The translations under genes and the position numbers were made by a program. A stretch of DNA of 64,000 bases from Lycium barbarum. Taxonomy: Eukaryota > Streptophyta > Magnoliopsida > Solanales > Solanaceae. Shown piece after piece: positions 54,587 to 64,000 of the stretch. The stretch lies in NCBI RefSeq assembly GCF_019175385.1, contig NC_083340.1, positions 9,560,336-9,624,335 on the forward strand, written 5' to 3'. How positions within the stretch are numbered: the stretch's first letter is position 1; each line of letters begins with the position of its first letter. The notes below the pieces were generated by a model. That model ran no database searches, was not told the origin of the DNA, and saw only the letters and a program-made list of their open reading frames with translations.

Positions 54587-56795
54587 CTGTGGTATTAACA
54601 AAAAAGAGAAAAAACAATAAACATAAGTAAATTCACTGAAAACATATTCAATCCAAAAGTATAGCGTTATAACATATAGGCATGTTCATCTTCTTGTCTT
54701 TTCTAATAACCATAGTGTCCTGACTAGCCAGCGCGCACCTCGACTAATTTCACAAGATACCTGCTATCTCCCACCAGCAACAGGTACCAGGTAACTCTGT
54801 CCAACAAGGCTGAGACGGATGGGAATAAATCACCTAGTGTTATTGTCTCAGCTGGATTTGAGCCTGAGACCTCATGGTTCTCCTCGCACTTCATTGACCA
54901 CTAAGCCAGACCCTTGGGTGTTTTTTTTCCCTATAACCGTAGTGCCTGGCCAGCTTGCGTGCAGCTCTATAGGCATGTTCAACTTTGATATAACAGATGA
55001 TAGCAATATGGAACAGAACTAAACATCTAGTTGATAAAGCTTGCAAGATTACTATGGTAATAGAGAATCATTATAGATGTCCCAGATAGAGGAGAAAAAG
55101 ATGGGTAGAAAGACAACACCTTTTATTTAAGATAACAAGTTTACAATTCGATGGTGATAATTAGCCAATTAGGTCTATAAAACTTAACGGGGCACATTAG
55201 AATCATATCTTAGTAAGAATTCACTTACTTCATCAGCAACAATATCAAACAGACTAGAGCGTCTTTTTCTCCTTGACATATTAGTTTGCCTGATGAAATA
55301 TTTCTGGGCGTGGCTTGCAACCTGGGTGGGCGTTCTAGAAATTACATAGTTACGAGCAATTCCACGCCAATCACCTTTACCGAGTTTTTGCAAACCAAGT
55401 AGAAACATCCTATGCTCCTCCTCAGTCCAGGGAACCCCTGCAATTAACTTATAAGTTATTTCGAGTTCCAACATAGCAAGAAAACCGACTGCAATATAAA
55501 TCCCTCAGAAGCAATATGAGCAGTTTATCAACTTCAGCATTTCTGAAAAAACTTAACCAACATAAAGAGGAGAAAAATTCTATGGACTTAAAATCAAATT
55601 TTTCCTTAACGAGAAGTGCTTCTGTAAGGGATGAAGAATAGCAAATCAAGAAAGTTTAATACAATTAAGCATGAAAATACAGGTCACTTTCTTCAGCTCA
55701 CTCTCTCTTTACAAATGAGAACAGATTGTTAAGAATGCAGAAATCTCGACCCATTTTCACATTGTAAAAGTCATCAGGAAAGTGAAAAAAATTCCAGGAG
55801 ATAAGGATAGCCAACAAAACTCTCAGTCTACATTAAACAGAACTGGTCAAATGGATGTCCAAGAAGTCATTGAAACAACAACAGCTGAGTGTAATTAGAG
55901 TTTCAAGCAACTCATATAGAACTAACTTGATTCTCAAGCTCATAATTGCATTCTTTCAACAAGAGTCATTACATGTGTTAAGTAGTCAAAAATACAAAAA
56001 TAAGGAACTTAGAAAAAGAAAAAAAACAATTCATAAACTGGCAATGTTTTGCAATAAATCTGCCCGTACCAATGAAATATCCAGAGAAGAAAAACAAAAA
56101 AGAAGAAAGATATCACAACCCTTGTTTACACATTTCCTATTGATTGAGTAACTATTTGACAACAAGTTGGATGGAGAAAAAAGATCCACTTTTACCAAAC
56201 TGAAAGCTCACAAGATCCTTTTTTTCTTCTTCCCTACTTACCAAACCACAGATTATAATTATCAACTTCAAACACATGTCCAAAACATCAATACTACCAA
56301 ATACTACAGCTATTTTTTTATTTTTATTTTTGGATAAATTACCAAATACCCCACCTTAATCTTTAAAAATGCAAACTTTAACCCCAACCCACAAAATCTC
56401 AGATTAGTAAACACACAACACAACCAAGAACCCAAAAAAAAAAAAAAACACAATCCCTACAAACCCAAAACACAAAATTAACCAAAAAAAATAAAACCTT
56501 TCTTTCTTTCACGACTAGATGAAGAACCAGCAACAAAATCCTCAGAAGCATAACCATCAGCACCACCACCACCAACAGCAATATGATCAGGTGTATCACC
56601 AGGTGAATCATGAACAACACCATTTAAAGGTGTATTACCACTACTACTAGTAGCAAAATGGGTTAAATTACCCATACTTGCACTTTTTCTAATCAACCCA
56701 TCAGTTAATCTTACACCAAATAACTTTACACCTCTGTTAGGACATGTTCTTGAGTTATGCCCGTTAGTACTACAATGTGAACACCTTCGGGTCAT
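54062..56795 (-). CDS. MYB-related transcription factor, CCHC + SHAQKYF type (KUA1/MYBS3-like)
   Basis: Three exons on the minus strand: 56795-56498, 55437-55229 and 54586-54062. Junctions are GT-AG (AAAG|GTTTTA; GCAG|GG; GAA|GTAAGT; CACAG|TC). The joined frame is 343 residues. Domains: a CCHC zinc knuckle (C5, C8, H13, C18); a KLFGV repression-type motif (24-28); a single MYB repeat about 100-150 starting GVPWTEEEH with SHAQKYF at 141-147; and a C-terminal LSLEL (307-311) of the EAR type. Start chosen at MTRRCSHC because the family begins there. Related Arabidopsis proteins bind I-box/TATCC-like sites and repress genes in growth, ageing and sugar response; that role is inferred here. All key residues are present and I see no break. 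Confidence 0.93.
54689..54967 (-). mobile_element. Composite Au-type SINE in MYB intron 2, 14-bp TSD
   Basis: Flanked by the perfect duplication TATAGGCATGTTCA (54675-54688 and 54968-54981). On the minus strand it starts with a 3'-end fragment (gctggccaggcactacggtt, then an A-run). A full unit follows, with A-box TGGCTTAGTGGTCAATG, a B-box-like caggctcaaatcc, the conserved ggtgggagatagcaggtatc and a second copy of the 3' end (ggctagtcaggacactatgg). One target duplication around two SINE pieces means they moved together. Confidence 0.82.
55229..55437 (-). CDS. MYB-related gene, exon 2 (DNA-binding repeat)
   Basis: Carries most of the MYB repeat: tryptophans in PWTEEEH and DWRGIARN, the recognition part [14 protein letters not shown], then a basic RRKRR and SLFDIVADE. 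Ends on a codon boundary at a consensus GTAAGT donor. Confidence 0.92.
56498..56795 (-). CDS. MYB-related gene, exon 1 (zinc knuckle)
   Basis: Encodes the CCHC knuckle, [10 protein letters not shown] and RKSASMGNL, then a Gly/Ser-rich linker with [13 protein letters not shown]. Ends after one base of a Gly codon. Confidence 0.92.
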
Positions 56796-56819
56796 GGTTA
56801 AATAACCCGATCCAATCAA

Positions 56820-57170
56820 ATCACAAACAAAAAAACAAGATCCAAATCCAAAAATGGGGTTTGGGTCTTTTTTACATGATCCAAGAAAAGAACAATAGCT
56901 AACTAATTTTGGGGTTCTTGATTTTGGGATAAGGTGTTATATGTGATTTATTTTTATTTTTTTTGTTGCTATAATCGAAGATATAGATATATATATAGTG
57001 AGAGAAAGTTGAAATTTTTTGAGAGAAAGGGAGGATGGACAGGACAATATAAAGAAAAATGTATTTAGGTTTATTTAAGGTAGAGATAAGAAAGGAAAGA
57101 AACCACTTGGTGTGTAAGGCTGAGGTGGCAATGTGGTAATTATGTGAGGTAGGTGGCTTCATTTTTGGGT
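56820..57170 (-). promoter_or_regulatory. 5' flank of the MYB-related gene
   Basis: Presumed 5' UTR and promoter. A TATA-like tatatatatctata run lies at 56980-56996 on the plus strand, about 190 bases from the ATG. AG-rich stretches (57000-57035) precede it. No other element can be named. Confidence 0.4.
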
Positions 57171-58195
57171 TTTGTAGATTTTAGATAATGTAGTTTAATT
57201 TTTTATTCCATCTAGTGGAGACACATGTTTTTGAGAAAAATCTACCATTTTTAGATTTAAATCCAGATATTTTTATTTGTTTTTTTATTTTAATAAAGCC
57301 TTCTACTTTTCATATCATTAATTTATGACTTATTTTATGATTTGAATTTGTGATGTCTTGCACACTGAATTGTTCTTGGGGACTCTTTGATGATGTGTTT
57401 ACAAATCAAATCTAATAGATATGTTTGCACCAAAAATAAAAATTCTATATATGAAATAGAATCTGATTGCTTAAGTGAGATTATTAAATACTAAATTCCT
57501 TCATAATTATGTTTATTCCTTAAATGTGTGGTTGGTTTTAAAAGGCACTTTCACACATAAGTCAAACAATTTTTTTGGTTATAAAAATGATTTATTCAAA
57601 AAAAAAATAACTTACTTATATGGGTAAATAAAGCAAAGCTAAACCAGATGAATGCGTTTGGTATGCTTTTTTCATAAAAAAAAAAAAAAGACTATTTTCC
57701 TTGATGAAATCATTTTACGGTGTTTGATTGCTTAAATTTCTTTAAAAAAAAAAAACCTAATTGCCATATTTTACACAAATGGGGTAAATATCACCGTATA
57801 AAATACATTTATACTCAGTCAAGTGGTTGTAAATGATTTAGCAAATAACTTTACAAGTAAAATATCTTAGGTTATATCAATAGAATCCCAAAGATGAGTT
57901 TGCAATGTTAATTTTCTTAGCATCTATACATTGTACCTCCTAAATAGTACCCTCAAATTTCTAAAGTTAGACCGACAAATAATCATTTTGGGAAGTTCAA
58001 GATATCATTATGAAATTGATTTCCTTAGAATGATTATGAGTCGATAATTATGTGCCGTATTTGACGTAAATATTCTTTCGTTCACAACATGTCCTAGCTA
58101 GGAAGAAAAACAAGTCAATTTGAATACCAAAATTCCCTACCTCATTAGAAATCCACGACAAGCAAAACAATAATAATGCAAAAACGTGTGGAATA
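57171..58195. other. Intergenic, AT-rich
   Basis: No gene recognised. 57655-57730 (gtttggtatgcttttttc, atcattttacggtgtttgattg) looks like part of a MITE. Confidence 0.35.
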
Positions 58196-58204
58196 TTTGA
58201 AGGT

Positions 58205-58612
58205 TTACGGTGTGTTTGGCAGGAAGGATAATGTTTATTTACAAAAAAATTGAAAAATAATTTTTTGAAAAGTAAGCTATTAATGTTTGATACTTGCACA
58301 AGAAAAATTGTACTAAAAATATTTATATATAACATAAATAAATACTTGGGATTGGAGGGCGGTGGGTGGAGATAGGGGGGTGGGTGGAGATATGGGGGTG
58401 GGAGTTAGGGTCGTATGTGTTGAAGGATGGGGAGAAACGATTAGCGTGGATGCTACTTACAGACTTGTTTTCTCCATATTTGGAAATTTTTAAATATATA
58501 ATTCACTTTTTTAGAGAAAATATTTTTAAATTTTTTGACCGATCAAAATATAAAATAAGATTGAATTTTGTTTGGAAAGTACATTTCTTCCTACCAAACA
58601 CACCCTTAAGCT
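58205..58612. mobile_element. MITE with GGTGTGTTTGG ends
   Basis: Starts ggtgtgtttggcaggaagga and ends cttcctaccaaacacaccc, an inverted pair of about 18 bases. The interior includes a purine-rich gggtgggtggagatagggg run (58358-58420). Target duplication not clear. Confidence 0.6.
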
Positions 58613-59190
58613 TTTTTTTTACTTTTCTGTCAAGGCAAAGAAACTACTAGAATACTAGTAGGTCAAACACGTCTAAAGAAGTAGTAGCAGGAGAAGAATT
58701 GATCAATAATGACAGCCAAAGTTTGTGGAAATTACGTTTTGAGACTAGTCAAAAGGAAACTTTATTTGCTTTTACTACTTGAGCGAAAAGACAAAAACAC
58801 AAATAAAAACAATAGCGTATATCTTTATCTAGTCTCTTTAATTAATGAGAGGTGGATTTGATAGTGCATGTATTTTCAATACAATAATGATAGAAGAACA
58901 AGCTAAGGATGTCCCTCAATAATAGAGAGACAATCTGATTTGTTTTGAGAGATTGAGCCCCAAAAAAGAACTGACCCAGTTTGATTTTTGGTACTCCTGC
59001 AATTGTGGATCACGTGATTGTTTATGGGGTTTTGAAGAATTAATTGTTTTTTTTAAGACATTGACATTTGCAATTTACTGTCTGAATTAATTTAAAATCC
59101 CAGTCCAAAAAAATTAATTCAAAATCATGGCAAATGATTCACTGGATATAATATCTTTTACAAAAAGATTCTTTTTAATATTATTTTTTG
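58613..59190. other. Intergenic, AT-rich
   Basis: Nothing recognisable beyond short simple repeats. Confidence 0.35.
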
Positions 59191-59194
59191 TTCT

Positions 59195-59550
59195 TAAATT
59201 ACTGGTATATTTCGATATTGGTCTTTGTGATATCTGATGAAACAAATTTAACTTTTAATTAATTAAAATATGCTTTTAATCCTTTTAGCTGAGAATTATA
59301 TTGTATTTGGACTACTTTTAAGATTATATTACTGTCAAATATGGAGTAACATTACAAGCTTAACATAACGCACGGATAATTAAGTAGTGAAACGACTAAT
59401 ATTTATGATAAATCTGTGAATATTCACAAGCAAATGGATTAAAAATGCACATTTTAGCTAATTAAAGATTAAATGTGCTTAACTAAATATCACAAGGATG
59501 AAAATTAAAATTTATTAATAATTGTGGGATCAAGGTGTTATTAACCCTTT
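59195..59550. repeat. Foldback-type repeat, copy 2
   Basis: Shares ggtctttgtgatatctgat, aatttaacttttaattaatt, gaatattcacaagcaaatgg and ggatgaaaattaaaatttat blocks with 61420-62510 and, less closely, 29505-29875. Confidence 0.5.
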
Positions 59551-60035
59551 TCAAAACTCAAATCGGAGATTTTTAGTTAAAAATAGAGGAATTTCAACTG
59601 TCACACCTTTTTGAAGATATTTTGTGGTAGCAAAAGCATTTCTTATATTTTCTTCGGAAGTTCTACTCAATTTAAAGGTTCTTTTTCAGATTTTTTTAAA
59701 AACAGTTCCAAACGAAAAAATGACAAACCTTTTTAAAGGACTTTGTTTTGAAGTACGATTTCTAGTGCATTCTGGAGTATAACAAGACGAAGAGATTGGA
59801 TGGGGGATTATTCAATCAATAAGAAAATATTGGAATCAAATTCTTGTGCTTCTTGTGTATTTTTCAGCAAACTTCTCACTGTCATACGTACATTAAGATG
59901 ATGACCACTACAATATGTTTTGTCTACTGTGTTTCGGTTATCGCACTATCTCGTTTTTCTTATTAGTTGTCATGTTTTCTTTACTGTTTTTTTTTTTTCA
60001 TAATTGCTTTGACTTACCGTACTTGAGCCACGGAG

Positions 60036-60138
60036 CTTTCAGAAACAACCTCTCAATTTCCACGAGGCAGGGTAGACCTTTGTACACTCCACCCAGACTC
60101 CACTTGTGATACACTGGGTATTTCATTGTTGTTGTAGT
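60036..60138 (+). mobile_element. 3' end of a TS SINE-like element
   Basis: aacctctcaatttccacgag, ggtagacctttgtacactcc, cagactccacttgtgat and cactgggtatttca(TTG)n match the TS SINE / RTE LINE tail, in plus orientation. The 5' tRNA-like part is not visible, so it is a truncated or decayed copy. Confidence 0.65.
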
Positions 60139-60139
60139 T

Positions 60140-61415
60140 AATTCTTCAATTTTCTTTTGATACCTGCAAATCATTTCCAAGTTTTATTTCGCTTCCAGGT
60201 TATTTTGCAAAAACAGATGTTGCATCTAGTTTAAAAGCTTCAAGCTAAAAATTAATTAAGGGAACTCGAAGACTAAATGGACTGTAATTAATTCTAACAT
60301 CAACGTCCTATTTAAGTGATCATTAATAAATACGATGAACAAATAAAGAGATGATTTAAGCATATATCGATCAAGTAAAAAATTATTAGTACATTTTTTA
60401 TCGCAATATTAGTTACAGTAGGTTATGTTAGTAATTTTTATTTTATGGACTCACATATGAATATATCTATACATAGATATGATATCATTAAATGAGCCCG
60501 TTTTATGATCTAATAAGTTATTAAAAGTATTTGGGCCTAAAAAGTAAATATGCATTGGGGTTAATCTTATTAAGTAAAAATTCATTGGCCTTTTCTAGTG
60601 TCGGAAACTTATTGAAAAGGTATTCTTACCATTCTTCTAGAATTATATCTCTGTCTGATGATTTACTTGCGATTTCGTGTACTGTATAAAATTATCCAAC
60701 AGGTTACTATTCTATTTTCGAATTTCCCGACTTAAATCAAGCATTATTATAAAAAATCACGTCTTGTATCATAAGTAAAATTTACAATGCAATATCAGTT
60801 CTCAAAATTCATTAAAGAAGAAGAAGAGAAGAGATTCGTTTTGATTTATCCATTACCTAATCCACATAAAATGGAATGTGATAATGGAAAACTTTTCTAG
60901 CCGAAAAAAGGGATATGGTTTATCCTTTACCTTCAGTCAGATAATCAGTCACGTAACTACTGTTGCGGTGCTTTTGTATGGTTTAAAAAAGGAAAAGACA
61001 AAAAGAGTATGGACAAAGAAATAACTTCTAATTTCTCAAACAAGAAAAATACCAACGAAGGAACAAACATTAATCATGTTGCATTTGGATTTGCTTTTCT
61101 CTTCCTTAAAAAAAAAAAAAATCGCTTGGTTAATTTTGAGCAATAAAAATTGTCAGGAGCTCATCTAAACCCATAACATTCGACATATGTAAGATCCTAT
61201 TAAAATAATAGAAAATTTAAACCAAAACCATAGTTTAACAGTACAATGTGTATTATATTAAGAATTTGTATATAGTAGAAATATCTCCGCTACTAATAGA
61301 GGAGGATTCAAAATTTAAAGTTTATGGATTCTTACAATAGCTACACAATGACCTCAGATTAATAATATAATAATAATTGAATTCAATGTCAAATATTTAT
61401 AGATAAGATAATAGC
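60140..61415. other. Intergenic, AT-rich
   Basis: No gene or repeat border recognised. Confidence 0.35.
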
Positions 61416-61419
61416 ACTT

Positions 61420-62510
61420 TTAGACCTTCATTTTTTTTGATAACTTTGAATTTTAATCCTTCTGATATCAACTTTTAATTATTTGAAATATGCTCTTTTG
61501 ATCTCTCTATGTTGGAAATACATTACAATGTGTTGGTGATAATACAATGAAATTACAATTACAATTGAAAAAATAAAATGAAGAAATAAAATTATCTTTG
61601 GCTGAGGCGCGAATATTTCGCTCTCTTTAAGGAGATTCAAGTCCACTGCAGCAAATCTACTGGTCCAGCAATAATCTTTCTGACTTGTCCCCTCCAGGAT
61701 ACAACAGCCCGATCACGTCGTACAACTCAACAAACTCTAGACAAGATGTTGAGTCCAAAGCTCCACCAAAAAGAAGAACACCTTCCTTCAACTAATAAAC
61801 TTTTTTTTATATTCCTCACTTTTCAAGAACTCTCCAAAGTATATATTTTTCTCTACCCATAAGGTAAGGATGACAAACTATTTATAGTTAAAAAATTCAT
61901 CCTTGAATTAATTGGATGAAAAGAGTGGATAAAAGGAATAATAAAGTGGTGTAATATGAAGAATAATGGGTAGAAGGTTACAAATGTTACAAAAGAATAC
62001 ATAATGGTCACTAAGAACGTGCGAAATTAAGAGACCGTTTCGGTCTTATTATACCTCCAACGGAAAATGAGTTACTGCCACGTAACAATGAATAAGAAAT
62101 GCACCATTATGGATACTTTAATATGAGGCAAAGAACGGACACATCAATTGCCACTATGAATTGGATAATGAATCAAGAGAAAGACACTTTAATACAATTT
62201 ATTTTAATATTAAAATGCTTAATTTGACCATCACAATGAGCCTATTTTTAGAAGTCTATTACCTTCGCAAGTCACATTTGGATTAATAATACGACTTTAA
62301 CATACTGTGTGGTTAAATTAAATGATTGAACGATTAATACTTCAGAAAATTTTAGACTATTCACAAGCCAAGGGATTAGAATAAAAAAAAAACCCATAAG
62401 GGATTAACGGTGAACATTTCAAATAATTGAAGGTCAAATTTGCTTAATCGGATATCATAAGAACTAAAATTTATTAATGTTCGAGACTAAAAGTACGATC
62501 AACTTTTATA
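61420..62510. repeat. Foldback-type repeat, copy 3, with a 0.75-kb insertion
   Basis: Left part 61420-61509 and right part about 62270-62510 match copy 2 in order. Between them is an insertion beginning TGTTGGAAATACATTACAAT, a typical LTR start, with less AT-rich sequence (61600-61800). A matching CA end and 5-bp duplication could not be settled, so LTR identity is only suspected. Confidence 0.45.
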
Positions 62511-62938
62511 AATATATATAGAGTAATTTGGGCAAAAAACTTGTAAATATATATTAACCAATAATCAACTTTCTAAATCCGCCCCTAGCTTCTAGTCCCT
62601 AGTCGTAATATGCTTAATTTTGACTTAAATCCCAACTTATTTTCATTCTAAAGTTTAATGCATTTACGATCCCCGAATGATACCATTCTTTCAGGGTAAG
62701 ATTAACATTAGTTATAGTCCAACAAGTAATGAATAAATGGGAAACATTTTACTACACAAGATAGGAATATGCTTCATTCATCCAGCATATTTAGCATTGT
62801 TTAAGCAAGAAATAAAACCATGTTAGGGTACATCATTTAGATGATTAGACAACGAAAAGTGATTTAACCCATCGTGCTTTGCCGTACAAATGTAGGTGCA
62901 CTTTCTTAATTAAGTATAATCAATCACTTCCTTTTATA

Positions 62939-63204
62939 GAGCCCGTTTGGATTGGCTTATAAGTTGACTTATAAGTTATTTTCAGCTTTTTTGAGTATTT
63001 GGCTGACCAGCTTAAAGTCATTTTGTGCTTAAAATAAATTCAAAAAAATAATTTAGCCCATTTGACTTAACTTATCTAAAGCAGCTTATAAGCTGAAAAC
63101 AACTTATAAGCCAAAAAAATAAGTTAGACTACCTCAACTTATTTTTTTTAGCTTATAAGCTGCATGCAAACAGCTTATAGGCATAAGCCCATCCAAACAG
63201 GCTC
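62939..63204. mobile_element. MITE (GAGCC-ended, 3-bp TSD), copy 2
   Basis: 266 bp, the same ends as 41391-41650 (GAGCCCGTTTGGATTGGCTT ... CCCATCCAAACAGGCTC), flanked by ATA on each side. The interior aligns along its whole length with copy 1. Confidence 0.78.
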
Positions 63205-63370
63205 ATAATCTTATTCTTAGGGAAAAGAAGGAAATGCGGGCAGAGGAGTGTGAACCTACACTTCACATCCGCATCCACATCCACATCCACCTTCACAAAT
63301 GAGCAAATTGCAAAGGGAAATTTACATGGTGTAGCTAATATTAAACCTTATTTTTATCTAGTAGCTATAC

Positions 63371-63621
63371 AAAAACAACAACAACAACCCAGTGAAATCC
63401 CACATCGTGGGGTCTGGGGAGGGTAGAGTGTACGCAGACCTTACTCCTACCAAGGTAGGACGGCTGTTTCCGAAAGACCCTCGGCTCAATAAAAGCATAA
63501 AAAGAAGTCAGATAAGGTTAAGAGATTAGAGATTCAAAGCGATATGGAAATGAAATAATGCAAGCGGCACAGGAAATAACAGATAATAGCAGAAATCGGA
63601 GCACAAAAAACTATATTGCAA
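63371..63621 (-). mobile_element. 5'-truncated RTE LINE copy, 251 bp, 12-bp TSD
   Basis: Minus-strand copy of the last 0.27 kb of the LINE at 17553, with the (GTT)n tail at 63371-63388. Perfect flanking duplication TAGTAGCTATAC (63359-63370 and 63622-63633). It lacks about 25 bases present in the long copy (after caagcggcac), between two gcac repeats. It has inserted into another AT-rich repeat, whose halves (gtagctaatattaaacc / catagctaaagggtgta) continue on both sides. Confidence 0.88.
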
Positions 63622-63633
63622 TAGTAGCTATAC

Positions 63634-64000
63634 TTTAATTAATTTACACCTCATAGCTAAAGGGTGTATATCAATTACACTCCATAACTAAAACATACAA
63701 AATAGGTTAAAATAAAAAAGCAACCCTTGTATCCACATTTTTCTCTCTCCTCCCTCCCTTCAAGTCGTCTTTTCCGATGCAAGTAAACATTAGTGAAATT
63801 TGAATCATCGCTTAGCAAAAAAATCTAAGAATCAGATTCACAAGACTAAAAATTGCAATGGAATTACATTGTAGGACAAAAAATTTCAAAGATGTTGTGT
63901 TGTTGTTATTGTTCGCCGGTGTTGATGACGATGGCGATGACGGCGAACGTTGGACTGCATATCCACTGTTGATGACGATGACAGCGGTTAGATCTGTGTA
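63634..64000. other. Right edge, unassigned
   Basis: AT-rich DNA followed by a gatgacgatggcgatgacgg simple-repeat stretch (63924-63985). No frame that can be supported as a gene; one could begin beyond the window. Confidence 0.35.

Overview
This window is plant nuclear DNA, most likely from a member of the nightshade family (Solanaceae). The pointers are an AT-rich, intron-containing, retrotransposon-dense sequence; a LINE and short relatives whose 3' end is the (TTG)n tail shared with the tobacco TS SINE family; an Au-type SINE; Stowaway MITEs; and Athila/Tat-like LTRs with a tRNA-Asp primer site. The species cannot be told from the sequence alone.

Layout. 1-2 kb: the 5' end of a minus-strand Ty3/gypsy element (gag, primer site, 5' LTR) that runs off the left edge. 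2.0-3.1 kb: two degenerate copies of an unrecognised small gene. 3.2-9.7 kb: MITEs, a complete solo LTR with a 5-bp target duplication, and a low-complexity repeat array. 9.7-43.3 kb: a one-strand cluster of an unrecognised family of small membrane proteins. Four members have open frames (12.9, 28.1, 34.0 and 42.6 kb) and at least four are remnants (9.7, 27.2, 34.9 and 43.2 kb). Between them lie a nearly complete RTE-type LINE (17.55-21.37 kb), a 2.3-2.7 kb tandem segmental duplication (22.96-27.97 kb), two giant foldback elements (31.1 and 37.4 kb) and an inverted duplication of about 1.2 kb (14.0/35.4 kb). 45-50.4 kb: nonautonomous hAT-like elements and a 5'-truncated Ty1/copia element. 54.06-56.80 kb: the one clearly conserved gene, a minus-strand three-exon MYB-related transcription factor of the KUA1/MYBS3 type (343 aa), with a composite SINE in its second intron. 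57-64 kb: mostly unassigned AT-rich DNA with a TS-type tail, MITEs and a short LINE copy.

How it fits together. The MYB gene is an ordinary regulator. The membrane-protein cluster is the accessory part: copies share the FETH, SFLIYCFS and FGPLTLASxLSxLFPSL blocks, all point the same way, and show signs of birth-and-death turnover (leader-only remnants, an in-frame internal deletion, duplicated 3' ends, recent tandem duplications in two promoters). I do not recognise a function for it. Many transposon insertions have readable target-site duplications, so several events can be ordered in time. All of this comes from reading the sequence; no database search was run.
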